From Halobaculum limi (GTDB lineage Archaea; Halobacteriota; Halobacteria; Halobacteriales; Haloferacaceae): a DNA stretch of 64,000 nt. Positions 33,011 to 42,521 of this stretch are shown here, in pieces (position 1 is the first letter of the stretch; every line of letters begins with the position of its first letter). The stretch spans positions 868,001-932,000 of the forward strand of contig NZ_CP120468.1 in the NCBI RefSeq assembly GCF_029490015.1, in the 5' to 3' direction. The notes beneath the pieces are model-generated. The model made no database searches. It saw only the letters and a list, made by a program, of their open reading frames with translations, and had not been told where the DNA came from. The position numbers and the translations under genes were made by a program.

Positions 33011-34732
33011 ATGTCCCAGGATGACATCCGGGAACGGTTCGACGTTAACAGGCGGAACCTCGTCAAGTCGCTCGGCGTGGGCGGCATCGCGGGGCTAGCC
33101 GGCTGCGCCGGCGGCGGCGGCAGTGACACTCCCACGGAAGGCGAATCAGACACCCCGACGCCGGAGGACTCGACGCCGACGCCGGCCGACTCGAGCAACG
33201 TCCAGATGGGTGGCGAACTCATCGCGTCGTTCGGTGCCGACGTCGCGAACTTCGACCCGACGCGGGCGAACGACACCACCTCCTCGAAGGCGTTCGGGCT
33301 GGTGTACGAGCCGCTGATGGCGACCGACTTCTCCGGTGCGCCTCAGCCGGTGCTCGCCACGTCCGTCGAGCAGAAAGAGGGCGACCTCGAGTGGCGTGCG
33401 AACCTCCGCGAGGGCGTGATGTTCCACAACGGCAACGAACTCACCGCCGAGGACGTGAAAGCGACCTTCGAGCGGTACGAGGGCACGCCGCGTGAGGCCG
33501 ACGTGTACGACTGGTACGACTCCTCGACGGTCGTCGACGACTACACGCTCGACTTCACGCTGCAGGCGAAGTACGCGCCCCTGAAGTTCGCGCTCGGCGG
33601 CGTCCCCATCGTGCCGAAGGAGGTCGCGGACGGCGACATCGCCCTGAAGGACGACCCCGTGGGCACCGGCCCGTACGTGTTCGACGAGCACCAGCCTGAC
33701 ACCCTCTTCCGCCTCCAGCGGAACGAGGACTACTGGTTCACCGGCAGCGACAGTATGCCGGAGAAGCCGCCCATCGAGACGATTACGTTCCGCATCATCG
33801 TCGAGCAGTCCGCACAGTTGGCGGCGCTGCAGTCGGGCGACATCGACCTGATGAACAACGTCCCCGCGGCGAGTTACCAGGACCTCAAAGACAACGACGA
33901 GTTCACCGTCACCGAGCGGACGCAGGGTGGGTTCGACCTCCTCGCGTTCCCGATGGCCGTCACGCCGTACGACAACGCGAAGGTCCGCCGCGGCGTCTCG
34001 CGACTCATCCCGCGTGATGCCATCGTCGAGTCTGTCTACCAGGGTATCGGGACGCCCGCGACCTCACCCATCTCCCCGCTGGCCGGCCAGTTCACCTCGC
34101 CGGAGTTCAACCAGCGGATGGGTGACGAGTACCTCGGCTACGACCCCGAGAAGGCGGCGACCCTGCTCGAAGAGGGTTTCAACGAGGCCGGCGTCGAAGC
34201 GCCGTTCCAGACGAAGATCATCACCAACGAGAACCCACAGCGCGTCAAGTGGGCGCAACTCATCCAGGAGTCGCTCAACTCCACCGACTACTTCGAGGTC
34301 GAACTCGAACAGTTCGAGTGGAACACCTACGTCGGCATCATCCTCGGCGAGGAGTCCGACCAGAACAACAACCTGATCGCAGTCGGCTGGTCTGCTGGCT
34401 GGGACGCGGACGCGTACGTCCACAACCTGTTCCACAGCGAGACCTTCACGCCGGCCTGCTGTAACATCCCGCACTACAAGAGCGAGGAGGTGGACAACCT
34501 CATCGACCAGGGTCTGCAGACGTACGACCTGGACGAGCGCAAAGAGATCTACCAACAGCTCATGGAGAAGGTGTGTCAGGACGCCCCCATCACCTACATT
34601 CGCTTCGGGAAGGCGATGGACGCGTTCCGTACGGACGCTGTGAAGGGCTTCCAGACGTACCCGATCGACTCCGGCGAGTACACCGGGATCTACTCGCCGT
34701 CGGCGAACGCGTTCACCTACGTCGACAAGTAA
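33011..34732 (+). CDS. Peptide-type ABC transporter substrate-binding lipoprotein
   Basis: This 573-residue family 5 solute-binding protein is Tat-exported (VNRRNLVKSLGVGG) and lipid-anchored at a Cys in LAGC. A Gly/Thr/Asp-rich linker follows. Domain features are ANFDPTRANDTTSSKAFGLVYEPL, LREGVMFHNGNELTAEDVKATFERY and the GTGPYVFDEHQP signature. The C-terminal half ends ICQDAPITYIRFGK-like (VCQDAPITYIRFGKAMDAF). It captures short peptides, or sometimes nickel or sugars, for the permease encoded next. The gene begins a five-gene operon ending at 39112. Confidence 0.93.
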   Translation: MSQDDIRERFDVNRRNLVKSLGVGGIAGLAGCAGGGGSDTPTEGESDTPTPEDSTPTPADSSNVQMGGELIASFGADVANFDPTRANDTTSSKAFGLVYEPLMATDFSGAPQPVLATSVEQKEGDLEWRANLREGVMFHNGNELTAEDVKATFERYEGTPREADVYDWYDSSTVVDDYTLDFTLQAKYAPLKFALGGVPIVPKEVADGDIALKDDPVGTGPYVFDEHQPDTLFRLQRNEDYWFTGSDSMPEKPPIETITFRIIVEQSAQLAALQSGDIDLMNNVPAASYQDLKDNDEFTVTERTQGGFDLLAFPMAVTPYDNAKVRRGVSRLIPRDAIVESVYQGIGTPATSPISPLAGQFTSPEFNQRMGDEYLGYDPEKAATLLEEGFNEAGVEAPFQTKIITNENPQRVKWAQLIQESLNSTDYFEVELEQFEWNTYVGIILGEESDQNNNLIAVGWSAGWDADAYVHNLFHSETFTPACCNIPHYKSEEVDNLIDQGLQTYDLDERKEIYQQLMEKVCQDAPITYIRFGKAMDAFRTDAVKGFQTYPIDSGEYTGIYSPSANAFTYVDK

Positions 34733-34759
34733 CGCGGTAGCTCGACCCCTCTCCCACTT

Positions 34760-35707
34760 ATGTCGCTACAACGATACCTCGTCAAGCGGTTGCTAGTGAC
34801 GATCCCCGTCCTGTTCGGGGTGTCGCTGCTGACGTTCTCGCTCGTCGAGCTACTGCCGGGCAACGTCATCGACTTCATCCTCCAGTTCCAGGAAGCCACA
34901 CCGGAGTTGCGGGCACAACTCGAGGCGCAGTACAACCTCGACGAACCGGTGTACGTGCGCTACTGGCTGTGGCTGCAGGACGCGATCTTCTTCGACTTCG
35001 GTGAGTCGGTCATCTCCGACCGCAGTGTGTCGGTCGCGCTGGCGCAGCGCCTCCCGAACACGCTGTTACTGGGACTGCTCGGCTTCTTCATCGCCATCGG
35101 CATCGGCATCCCGCTGGGTGTCGTCTCGGCCGTCAAAAACGGCGAACTGACCGACGAGGCCAGCCGCGTCGCCGCGCTGCTGGGCATCGCGACGCCCAAC
35201 TTCTGGCTCGGCCTGATGCTCCTGCTCGTCTTCTCGGTCCAACTCGGTTGGTTCCGCGTCATTCCGCCGGACCAGCCGCTGTTGTCGACCGCGATGCTGA
35301 AGTTCACAATCCTCCCGGCGATCACGCTGGGGACGGCGTCGTCGGCGCTCATTATGCGCCTGACGCGCTCGTCGATGGTCGAACAGCTCAACAAAGACTA
35401 CGTCCGCACTGCTCGCGCGAAAGGGCTGTCAGAGCGGACGGTCGTGTTGAAACACGTCCTGCGGAACTCGCTCATCTCGGTCGTCACGGTGGCGGCGCTG
35501 CAGATCGCCTTCCTCGTCGACGGCGCAGTCGTCGTCGAACAGGTGTTCTCGTGGCCCGGCGTCGGGCGACTGCTGATCAGCGCCATCACGCAGCGCGACT
35601 TCCCGATCATCCAAGCGGTCGTGCTGATGATCGCAACGACCATCGTCTTCGCCAACTTGCTGGCGGACATCGCCTACTCGTGGCTCGACCCACGGATCAG
35701 ATACTAA
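34760..35707 (+). CDS. dppB: Peptide-type ABC transporter permease (DppB-like)
   Basis: The 315-residue protein has six transmembrane helices with the family start LQRYLVKRLLVTIPVLFGVSLLTF. The EAA loop, which contacts the ATPases, is DYVRTARAKGLSERTVVLKHVLRN. The C-terminus reads LLADIAYSWLDPRIRY, as in DppB/OppB proteins. It pairs with the DppC-like permease one base downstream. The order solute-binding protein, permease B, permease C, ATPase D, ATPase F is the standard complete operon. Substrate range cannot be fixed from sequence. Confidence 0.92.
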   Translation: MSLQRYLVKRLLVTIPVLFGVSLLTFSLVELLPGNVIDFILQFQEATPELRAQLEAQYNLDEPVYVRYWLWLQDAIFFDFGESVISDRSVSVALAQRLPNTLLLGLLGFFIAIGIGIPLGVVSAVKNGELTDEASRVAALLGIATPNFWLGLMLLLVFSVQLGWFRVIPPDQPLLSTAMLKFTILPAITLGTASSALIMRLTRSSMVEQLNKDYVRTARAKGLSERTVVLKHVLRNSLISVVTVAALQIAFLVDGAVVVEQVFSWPGVGRLLISAITQRDFPIIQAVVLMIATTIVFANLLADIAYSWLDPRIRY

Positions 35708-35708
35708 T

Positions 35709-36731
35709 ATGTCACAGGAATCACGTTCACGAACCACTCAACGCGGCCGGATCCGGGTGACCGGGTTCAACGCCGAACAGCTCTCCGAGCGCGGAGAGTT
35801 GTTCGACTGGGAGCCAGAGGGGAGTGACCTCTCGCGCTCTCGGACCGCCCGTGCGTGGCGACGGTTCAAGCGGAACCGGACCGCGCTCTTCGGCGTCGCG
35901 ATCATCGCGGTGATGGCGTTCGCCGCCATCTTCGCGCGGCCAATCGCCATCGAGGGGATCACCATCCAGCCGTTCTCGCTGGCCCCGTTCGACCCCGGCG
36001 CGTCGAACTTCAACGCACTCGAGCAGTCGCCGTCGGTGACGCACCCGTTCGGGACCGACTGGGCCGGGAAGGACATCTTCTCGCGAGTGATGTACGGCGG
36101 CCGATTCAGCCTCACTATCGGCTTCATCACGGTCGCCATCGCGCTCGCGGTGGGCGTCCCACTCGGCTCCATCGCCGGCTACTACGGCGGCTGGATCGAC
36201 GAGATCATTATGCGGGTGGTGGACGTCCTCTACTCGTTCCCGTTCCTCGTGCTCGCCATCGCGCTCATCGCGGTGCTGGGACAGGGGTTCTGGAAGATGA
36301 TCCTCGCGCTCGTGCTCGTCGTGTGGATCGGCTACGCCCGCCTCATCCGCGGTGAGATCCTCTCGATCAAAGAGAACGAGTACGTCACCGCCGCGAAGGC
36401 GCTGGGCGCACGCGACCGCTCGATCATCTTCCGGCACGTCGTTCCGAACGCGCTCGCGCCGGTCATCGTGCAGGCGACGCTCGGTATCGGGACCATCGTC
36501 CTGTCGGCGGCCGCGCTCGGCTTCCTCGGACTGGGGCTCCAGCCGGGGACCGCCGAGTGGGGGAGTATGCTCTCGTCGGGTCGGGAGACGCTCATCCAGG
36601 GGCAGTGGTGGATCACCGTCTTCCCCGGACTGGCTATCTTCCTGTTCGTGCTGTCGATCAACCTCGTCGGCGACGGCATCCGTGACGCACTCGACCCACA
36701 GGGCGAGTCCGACACGGGGAGGAACCGATAG
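35709..36731 (+). CDS. dppC: Peptide-type ABC transporter permease (DppC-like)
   Basis: The 340-residue protein has an N-terminal cytoplasmic stretch (about 1-55) including RAWRRFKRNRTALFGVAII, the OppC N-terminal signature. Six transmembrane helices follow. The periplasmic-type motif is HPFGTDWAGKDIFSRVMYGGRFSL. The EAA loop is EYVTAAKALGARDRSIIFRHVVPN. The ending NLVGDGIRDALDPQ is typical of the family. It starts one base after dppB and its TAG stop directly abuts the dppD ATG, so translation is coupled. Confidence 0.92.
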   Translation: MSQESRSRTTQRGRIRVTGFNAEQLSERGELFDWEPEGSDLSRSRTARAWRRFKRNRTALFGVAIIAVMAFAAIFARPIAIEGITIQPFSLAPFDPGASNFNALEQSPSVTHPFGTDWAGKDIFSRVMYGGRFSLTIGFITVAIALAVGVPLGSIAGYYGGWIDEIIMRVVDVLYSFPFLVLAIALIAVLGQGFWKMILALVLVVWIGYARLIRGEILSIKENEYVTAAKALGARDRSIIFRHVVPNALAPVIVQATLGIGTIVLSAAALGFLGLGLQPGTAEWGSMLSSGRETLIQGQWWITVFPGLAIFLFVLSINLVGDGIRDALDPQGESDTGRNR

Positions 36732-38057
36732 ATGGCGTCGCGTGACGCACCCTCGTCGACCGGTGCCTCCGGGTTCGACGACCTCGACTCGGCGGAACGT
36801 CCGCTGTTGGAGGTTCGTGACCTCGAGACGGCGTTCTACACCGAGGAGGGGAAAGTCAAGGCGGTCGACGGGGTCTCCTACACCATCGGCCGCGGCGAGC
36901 GGTTCGCCGTCGTCGGTGAGTCCGGCGCCGGCAAGTCCGTGACCAGCCTCTCGCTGATGCGACTCATCGAGTCGCCGGGGCGTATCGAAGGCGGGACGAT
37001 CCGCTTCCACTCCGAAGTGGCCGTGGCGAAACTCGCTCGGGAGTTCCCCGACGGAGTCGCCACGAACGACCGCGACGGCTACATCCACATCGAGGATGTC
37101 TCGGGCGTCGACGTCGGGAACGACCCCGGCGCGACGGTCCGCGACCGCCCGAAGTCCATCAGTACCGAGTTCAAAGACGGCGACCTGGAGATCCAGCGTG
37201 GCTACGTCGACCTGCTTCGCGCGCCGACAGCGGCGATGCGAGAGATCCGTGGCGGCGAGATCGCGATGATCTTCCAGGACCCGCACACCGCACTCAACCC
37301 GGTGTACACGGTCGGCGAGCAGATCGCCGAGGCGGTCCGTGCGCACATGGACCTCGACGACGAGGGCGTGCGCGAACGCGTCGTCGAGATGCTCGACAAG
37401 GTCGGCATTCCCGACCCCGAAGAGCGCTACTCGGATTACCCCCACCAGTTCTCCGGCGGGATGCAACAGCGCGCGGTGATCGCCATCGCCCTGTCGTGTG
37501 ATCCCGACCTGATCATCGCGGACGAACCGACGACCGCACTCGACGTGACCATCGAGGCGCAGATCCTCGAACTGCTGAAGGAACTGTCCGACGAGTTCGA
37601 CGTGGCGATCCAACTCATCACCCACGACCTCGGCGTCGTCGCCGAACTGTGTGAGCGAGTGATGGTGATGTACGCCGGTCGCGCCGTCGAGAAGGCGGCC
37701 GTCGAAGAACTGTACTACGAGCCTAAACACCCGTACACGGTCGGGTTGATGGGGTCGATCCCACGGATCGGCGACCGACGTGAGCGACTGGACACGATTC
37801 CCGGCACGATGCCGGACCTCGTGCAACTGCCGCCGGGGTGCAGTTTCCACCCGCGGTGTCCGTACGCTGAGGAGGCGTGCACGAAACGCGATCCAGCGCT
37901 CGTGAACGCGGACACCGGCGAGTTGGCCGACGAGTCCGACCCGTCGGTCCACGCCGCCGCGTGTCTGGAGTACACCGGCGAACTGCAGGAGGGACTCGAC
38001 TTCGAGATCGAGATCCAAGAAGAGGAGACAGAGTCGTACATGGAGGGTGACGAATGA
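36732..38057 (+). CDS. dppD: Peptide-type ABC transporter ATPase (DppD-like) with a long insert
   Basis: The 441-residue ATPase has Walker A GESGAGKS (62-69), Q-loop IFQDP (Gln182), the signature FSGGMQQR, Walker [13 protein letters not shown] and the C-terminal Oligo_HPY cysteine motif [14 protein letters not shown]. The distance between Walker A and the Q-loop is about 115 residues, roughly twice normal. An inserted acidic segment of about 65 residues (about 94-158, including [21 protein letters not shown]) explains it. The C-terminus is extended and acidic ([12 protein letters not shown]). Couples ATP hydrolysis to peptide import with the DppF-like protein, whose ATG overlaps this stop by four bases. 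Confidence 0.92.
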   Translation: MASRDAPSSTGASGFDDLDSAERPLLEVRDLETAFYTEEGKVKAVDGVSYTIGRGERFAVVGESGAGKSVTSLSLMRLIESPGRIEGGTIRFHSEVAVAKLAREFPDGVATNDRDGYIHIEDVSGVDVGNDPGATVRDRPKSISTEFKDGDLEIQRGYVDLLRAPTAAMREIRGGEIAMIFQDPHTALNPVYTVGEQIAEAVRAHMDLDDEGVRERVVEMLDKVGIPDPEERYSDYPHQFSGGMQQRAVIAIALSCDPDLIIADEPTTALDVTIEAQILELLKELSDEFDVAIQLITHDLGVVAELCERVMVMYAGRAVEKAAVEELYYEPKHPYTVGLMGSIPRIGDRRERLDTIPGTMPDLVQLPPGCSFHPRCPYAEEACTKRDPALVNADTGELADESDPSVHAAACLEYTGELQEGLDFEIEIQEEETESYMEGDE

Positions 38058-39112
38058 GCACTGACAACACGACCGGCAACGGGAGTAGCGCGGCCCCCAC
38101 CGCGAGTTCGGACGACGCACTCGTCCGCGTCGAGGGGCTGACCAAACACTACCCGACCGAGAAGGGCTTTCTCGACCGGGTGCTCGGCGAACAGCAGTGG
38201 GTGAAGGCGGTCGACGGCGTCGACATCGAGATCGGCGAGGGCGAGACGGTCGGCCTCGTCGGCGAATCCGGCTGTGGCAAGTCCTCGCTCGGGCGCACGA
38301 TGCTCGGCTTGGAGGACGCCACCGACGGCTCCGTCTACTACGACGGCGTCGACCTCACCGAACTGTCGGAGTCGGAGATGCGGCCGTACCGCACCGACCT
38401 GCAGTTCATCTTCCAGAACCCGTTCGCGTCGCTGAATCCCCGGCTCACCATCTCCGACATCGTCGGCGAGGCGCTCGACATCCACGGCCTCGCGGAGGGC
38501 CGCGAGCGCGAAGAGCGCGTCGAAGAACTGCTGGAGATCGTCGGTCTGCAGGCGAGTCACGCGAGTCGCTACCCGCACGAGTTCTCCGGCGGCCAGCGCC
38601 AGCGCATCGGCATCGCCCGCGCACTGGCGGTCGACCCCGACTTCATCGTCTGTGACGAACCGGTGTCGGCGCTCGACGTGTCCGTGCAGGCGCAGATCCT
38701 GAACCTCCTCGAAGACTTACAAGAGGAGTTCGGCCTGTCGTACCTGTTCATCGCACACGACCTGAGCGTCGTCGAGCACATCGCCGACAAGATCGCGGTG
38801 ATGTATCTCGGCGAAATCGTCGAGTTCGGGACGGCCGAGGAGATCTTCACGCCGCCGTACCACCCGTACACGCGGGCGCTGCTGTCGGCGATTCCAGAGC
38901 CAGACCCACTGTGGGACGGCGATCGCGTCATCCTCGAGGGGAACGTCCCGTCACCGATCGACCCGCCGTCCGGCTGTAAGTTCCACACGCGGTGTCCGAT
39001 CGCTCGCGACGAGTGTTCGGAGTTCGACACGCATCCCGACCTCGAGACCGTCGACGGGACCCACGGCATCGGCTGCCCGTTCTACGAGGACGTGGAAACG
39101 CAGATGGGCTGA
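38054..39112 (+). CDS. dppF: Peptide-type ABC transporter ATPase (DppF-like)
   Basis: This 352-residue second ATPase carries Walker [11 protein letters not shown]-loop [12 protein letters not shown], signature FSGGQRQR, Walker [13 protein letters not shown] and a switch His in LFIAHDLS. The C-terminal Oligo_HPY segment reads [14 protein letters not shown]. Its insert-free core contrasts with DppD. The ATG overlaps the dppD TGA (ATGA), making it the last gene of the importer operon. The upstream part has a Ser/Thr-rich tail (1-18) not seen in all homologues. Confidence 0.93.
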   Translation: MSTDNTTGNGSSAAPTASSDDALVRVEGLTKHYPTEKGFLDRVLGEQQWVKAVDGVDIEIGEGETVGLVGESGCGKSSLGRTMLGLEDATDGSVYYDGVDLTELSESEMRPYRTDLQFIFQNPFASLNPRLTISDIVGEALDIHGLAEGREREERVEELLEIVGLQASHASRYPHEFSGGQRQRIGIARALAVDPDFIVCDEPVSALDVSVQAQILNLLEDLQEEFGLSYLFIAHDLSVVEHIADKIAVMYLGEIVEFGTAEEIFTPPYHPYTRALLSAIPEPDPLWDGDRVILEGNVPSPIDPPSGCKFHTRCPIARDECSEFDTHPDLETVDGTHGIGCPFYEDVETQMG

Positions 39113-39183
39113 GTCGTCGGCGCCACACTCGGTCCGACTTCGACCCCGTTTTATTCGCCGCCCCCACAGACGAGGACACGTAG

Positions 39184-40845
39184 ATGCGTCCTCGTACACA
39201 CGTCCTCTCCGTCCTCGTCGTCCTCGCGCTCGCGATCGGCGCACAGGCCGCCTACACCGACGTCGGCCGCGAGATCGGCGGCGACTGGTCGGAGCCGACC
39301 GAACTCTCCACGCTCGACGGGTCGACCGCCGAGTATCCCGACGTGGCGGTGGCGGGTGACGGCGACCGCGCGGTCGTCGCCTGGGTTGAGGCCGACGCAG
39401 GCGAGTACCGCGTCCGCATCGCACGACTGGCGGGCGGGGGTGACCGCGTACGTGTCCAAGCGACACGAACGCTGTTCACGTCCGAGGAGGAACTCCGCGA
39501 GGTCGACGCCGCGGTGCGGGGCGACCGGGTCGCCGTCGCGGTCGAAGACGCCGGAACCGAGCGCATCGTCCTGCTTCGCGGCCGTCTCGACGGCGAGTTC
39601 TCTTCGACGACCGTCTCGACGGGCGAGGCGGCCCGTGTCGAGAGCGTCGACGTGGCGGCACTCGAGGGGGAGACGGTCGTAGGCTGGCGCGCGTTCGACG
39701 GCGATGGCTTCACCGGGAAACTCGCGGTCGTGACCGGCGGCGAGGCGGACACGAACGCCAGCGTCGACCGCCACGCCCTCCCTGGCGCGACGACGGGGCG
39801 CAACTCTCCGGCGCTGTCGGCCGCCGGTGATGGGCGAGTCGCGGTCGCGTGGGCCGACGAGGCCGACACGGGCGTTTACCTCGACGTAACCACGCCCGGA
39901 CAGGGTATCGACGGTGCGCGTGTCGGCGACGCTCGCCGCGGTGCTTCCTCGTTCAGTTCGGCGAATCTGCCACCGCTGGTCGACGTGACAGCGGGCGACG
40001 GTGGGGCCGCATCAGTCCTCGCGTGGACCGACCTCTCGGTCGTTCACGTCGCCGCCGGCGGCGCAGACGTTCGGCAGTTCGGCTCCGGCAACCGCCTCCG
40101 CGTCGCGGGCGACGCCGACGACTGGACGGCCATCTGGACGGTGGCCGACCGGACCAGCGGCCGCGACGTGGTGTTCGCACGGGGCGGCGCCGACGTAGCG
40201 GGCAACGGGAGCGTCGCCACCGGTCACGTCTCGCGCCTCCCCTCGAACGCGCTCGCGGCCGCTCCCGGATACCTCGGTGGGGAGCCGACGGTCGCGTGGG
40301 TCGAACGCGGCGGCAACCTCCGCCTGCTCGTGTCGGGGTACACCGGTGACGGGCCGGTCGGGACGGTCGGTCGACTCACGGCGACGCCGTTCCGATTCGG
40401 CTTCGTTGCGGTCGTCGCCGTCGCACTCGCGGTCGTGACCGTGCCGTTGCTCCCGTGGGTCGCCGGGCCGTTGCTGGCGGGATTCCTGCTGACGACGCGG
40501 ACGGTGCTGTCGGCGGTCGGCGCGGTCGTCGCACGGCTGGCAGGAGTGACCGGACGCTCGATGCGCTCGGGCGACGTACGCTCGTGGATCCAGTCTGCGC
40601 CGGGGTGGGTCGCGCTCGCGGCGTTCGTCCCGCTGAACCTCGCGGTGTTCGCGTACTTCGGTCGCGGTGGCGTCGTGCCCGGCGTGCCCGCGGTCGAACC
40701 GTTCGGCCTGTCGGCGCTGGCGCTGGCGGCGACGCTGGCGCTCGCGTGGCTCCGCGACATCCGCTCGTCGTGGCGACTCGTGTTCGCGTACGGCTACTGT
40801 CAGTCGGTCGCACTGTGGGCGGCGGCCGCGCCCGCGTTCCTGTAA
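39184..40845 (+). CDS. Exported propeller-like protein with C-terminal membrane domain
   Basis: The 553-residue protein has a signal peptide (THVLSVLVVLALAIGAQAAYTD). The outer part runs to about residue 395, with several strands of the type PDVAVAGDGDRAVVAWVEA, RVAVAWADEADT and GGAASVLAWTDLS. These look like sialidase/BNR-type blades. Five hydrophobic segments follow in the last 150 residues. It is probably a membrane-anchored surface protein, but I cannot name the family. A TTTTATTC element about 32 bases before the ATG supports the start. It is separated from the dpp operon by 71 bases. Confidence 0.82.
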   Translation: MRPRTHVLSVLVVLALAIGAQAAYTDVGREIGGDWSEPTELSTLDGSTAEYPDVAVAGDGDRAVVAWVEADAGEYRVRIARLAGGGDRVRVQATRTLFTSEEELREVDAAVRGDRVAVAVEDAGTERIVLLRGRLDGEFSSTTVSTGEAARVESVDVAALEGETVVGWRAFDGDGFTGKLAVVTGGEADTNASVDRHALPGATTGRNSPALSAAGDGRVAVAWADEADTGVYLDVTTPGQGIDGARVGDARRGASSFSSANLPPLVDVTAGDGGAASVLAWTDLSVVHVAAGGADVRQFGSGNRLRVAGDADDWTAIWTVADRTSGRDVVFARGGADVAGNGSVATGHVSRLPSNALAAAPGYLGGEPTVAWVERGGNLRLLVSGYTGDGPVGTVGRLTATPFRFGFVAVVAVALAVVTVPLLPWVAGPLLAGFLLTTRTVLSAVGAVVARLAGVTGRSMRSGDVRSWIQSAPGWVALAAFVPLNLAVFAYFGRGGVVPGVPAVEPFGLSALALAATLALAWLRDIRSSWRLVFAYGYCQSVALWAAAAPAFL

Positions 40846-40880
40846 CGCCGCGTGGACGACGCTGGCAGTCCCGGGCGGGG

Positions 40881-40889
40881 GGTTTAATC
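40881..40889 (+). promoter_or_regulatory. TATA-like element of the BsuPI-like gene
   Basis: GGTTTAATC is centred 28 bases before the ATG at 40913, so the gene starts there and not in the longer frame that begins at 40667 inside the preceding gene. Confidence 0.6.
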
Positions 40890-40912
40890 GACCGCACCTC
40901 CTCCCGTCGCGT

Positions 40913-41434
40913 ATGCGGCGTATCTACGAGTCGGAGGCGCTTCGACGGGACGACGACGACCCCTTCTCACCCAACGAGTCCGACGACGGCCGCGGCTCGC
41001 ACGTCAACTGGACGAACGTGAGCCACGCGTTGTTCCCGTCGAGTCTACGCGCCCGTGCGATCGCCGTCGACGTCGAGACGAACAAGCAACGATACGCGCC
41101 CGACGAACCGGTGCAGTTCCGCGTGACGTTCCAGAACCGCCTGCCGATGCCCGTGTCGCTGGTGACGGAGACGCCGATGCGGTGGACGTGGTCGATAGAC
41201 GGACTCTGTGAGGCGTCGGAGGTGTACGACGCGCCCGACCCCGAACGGACGCGCTTCGACTTCCATCGCAGCGAGCGCAAACGCTTCCACCGGAGTTGGC
41301 CCCAGCGCATCCGCGAGGGCGACCACGAGTGGCGGGCGGCCGCCCCCGGCGAGCACACCCTCTCGGTCGCAATCGGTGCGGTCGACGGGGCCGACCGTCT
41401 CACCGCCGAGACGACGTTCTCCATCGAACGATAG
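40913..41434 (+). CDS. BsuPI-like beta-sandwich protein
   Basis: This is a 173-residue cytoplasmic protein without a signal peptide. From about residue 58 it reads QRYAPDEPVQFRVTFQNRLPMPVSLVTETPMRWTWSIDG, and it ends with EWRAAAPGEHTLSVAIGAVDG. That pattern fits the intracellular proteinase inhibitor (BsuPI)-like sandwich, in which a P-x-E/D-P-V-x-F strand is followed by N-R. The match is by pattern only. The N-terminus is acidic and probably disordered. It lies between the surface protein and trmY on the same strand. Confidence 0.72.
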   Translation: MRRIYESEALRRDDDDPFSPNESDDGRGSHVNWTNVSHALFPSSLRARAIAVDVETNKQRYAPDEPVQFRVTFQNRLPMPVSLVTETPMRWTWSIDGLCEASEVYDAPDPERTRFDFHRSERKRFHRSWPQRIREGDHEWRAAAPGEHTLSVAIGAVDGADRLTAETTFSIER

Positions 41435-41499
41435 CGTCTCGACGCTCGCCTTCGAGCGGAAGTCGACGGGGCTAACTCTCCTGGCTGTCCGTCTCTGCT

Positions 41500-42090
41500 A
41501 TGCGCCAGTTCGTCGTCTGCGGCCACGACGCGCCCACCACGCCCGAGTTCAGCCTCGACGACCTCGCGGGTGGTGCGGGCCGTCTCGACCTGTTGTGCCG
41601 GTGTGTGAACACGGGGCTGTTCCTCTCACACGGGATCCGCGAAGACAGCCGCGTCCACCTCGTCCTCGGCGACGAGTACACTGTCCGCTTCTCGGGGGCG
41701 ACCGCTCGCGGCCTCCACCCCGACGAACGCACGACCGCCGCCCGCGTCCGCAACGCACTGGAGGCCCGCGAGGACGCAATCGGCCATATGCCCGCCGAGG
41801 TGTCGCCCGGCGTCGACCTCTACCGGATGGGACTCGCGGAGACGCTCGACTCGCTTGACGGGACGCTCGTCCAGTTGCACGAGGACGGCACACCCGTCGC
41901 CGACGTGGAGCCACCGTCGGACCCGGTGTTCGTCCTTTCGGACCACTCCGACTTCACCGACGAGGAGGCCGCGTTGCTCGCGGACCGGGCCGACCGCCGA
42001 GTTCGGCTCGGGCCCGAGGCGATCCACGCAGACCACGCGATCACGGTGGCGCACAACTACCTCGACACCGAGGGATACACGCGGTACTGA
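41500..42090 (+). CDS. trmY: tRNA (pseudouridine-54 N1)-methyltransferase TrmY
   Basis: TrmY uses S-adenosylmethionine to methylate pseudouridine 54 to N1-methylpseudouridine in archaeal tRNA. The 196-residue protein has the SPOUT-family length and motifs: [22 protein letters not shown] at the start, [34 protein letters not shown] and the C-terminal knot segment [21 protein letters not shown]. Its substrate base is made by Pus10, encoded at 20 kb in this window. The gene ends 80 bases before tRNA-Pro. Confidence 0.94.
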   Translation: MRQFVVCGHDAPTTPEFSLDDLAGGAGRLDLLCRCVNTGLFLSHGIREDSRVHLVLGDEYTVRFSGATARGLHPDERTTAARVRNALEAREDAIGHMPAEVSPGVDLYRMGLAETLDSLDGTLVQLHEDGTPVADVEPPSDPVFVLSDHSDFTDEEAALLADRADRRVRLGPEAIHADHAITVAHNYLDTEGYTRY

Positions 42091-42138
42091 CGCGGAATCG
42101 GGCGACGTGACCCCGACTCCCTTCCGGCGTTCGGAAGT

Positions 42139-42144
42139 CTTAAC
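42139..42144 (+). promoter_or_regulatory. TATA-like element of tRNA-Pro
   Basis: CTTAAC lies about 30 bases before the first base of the tRNA, the normal archaeal promoter distance. Confidence 0.5.
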
Positions 42145-42170
42145 AGAACGGCTCGCCTTCTCGAAACTGC

Positions 42171-42243
42171 GGGCCGGTGGGGTAGCTTGGTATCCTTCGG
42201 CCTTCGGGTGGCCGTAACCGCGATTCAAATTCGCGCCGGCCCA
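42171..42243 (+). tRNA. tRNA-Pro, anticodon CGG
   Basis: The 73 bases fold into a cloverleaf. The acceptor GGGCCGG pairs with CCGGCCC at 42236-42242, with discriminator A at 42243. The D arm is GGGG/TCCT with a G-U pair and an irregular base. The anticodon stem is CGGCC/GGCCG with loop TTCGGGT, giving CGG at 42205-42207 (reads proline codon CCG). The T stem is CGCGA/TCGCG with loop TTCAAAT. There is no intron and no encoded CCA. Confidence 0.95.
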
Positions 42244-42250
42244 CTACCCC

Positions 42251-42262
42251 TATATAGTTTTT
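42251..42262 (+). promoter_or_regulatory. TATA box and T-run just after tRNA-Pro
   Basis: TATATAG followed by TTTTT begins eight bases past the tRNA end. The T-run could terminate the tRNA transcript, and TATATAG is a strong candidate promoter for the micro-gene operon that starts near 42298-42307. Confidence 0.55.
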
Positions 42263-42306
42263 GGAGGGTTACCTGACAAGTTAGCGGCCGTTACGAGGTG
42301 GTCTGC

Positions 42307-42417
42307 GTGAGCGTCGACACCGACGATGAGCCGCTGATCTGCGACTACTGTGGCGGCTACATTCTCGCCTCCGATCAGCCGTGCCCGGCGCTTGACAACG
42401 GGAGGTGTTCGCCGTGA
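42307..42417 (+). CDS. Micro zinc-finger protein 1
   Basis: A GTG opens a 36-residue frame (MSVDTDDEPLICDYCGG...) with four cysteines at 12, 15, 26 and 34, so CxxC followed by C-x7-C, a plausible single zinc site. The TGA overlaps the GTG of the next micro gene by three bases (GTGA). An in-frame GTG at 42298 would add three residues. Codon use is good and the tight coupling with the two following genes supports it. Haloarchaea have many zinc-finger proteins under 70 residues, some linked to surface or biofilm behaviour, but this one is unassigned. Confidence 0.7.
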   Translation: MSVDTDDEPLICDYCGGYILASDQPCPALDNGRCSP

Positions 42418-42521
42418 ACTTCTGCCCTACCTGCGGTGTCCGCCTCGAAACGCGGACGCCCACGGGGAGCGGCATCCCTCGTCGAGTCTGCCCTGAGTGC
42501 CACGGGGGTGACTCACGATGA
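42414..42521 (+). CDS. Micro zinc-finger protein 2
   Basis: This 35-residue frame (MNFCPTCGVRLETRTPTG...) carries CPTC and CPEC, with cysteines at 4, 7, 26 and 29. It is a textbook zinc ribbon and fills nearly the whole protein. The GTG start overlaps the previous stop (GTGA) and the TGA overlaps the next ATG (ATGA at 42518). It is the middle gene of a three-gene overlapping operon. No function known; it may bind the SWIM partner or RNA. Confidence 0.72.
   Translation: MNFCPTCGVRLETRTPTGSGIPRRVCPECHGGDSR

Noticed and set aside
35727-38120. 797-codon open frame on the minus strand
   Set aside because: It lies antisense to the DppC and DppD genes and has Arg/Asp/Glu/His-rich non-protein-like composition.
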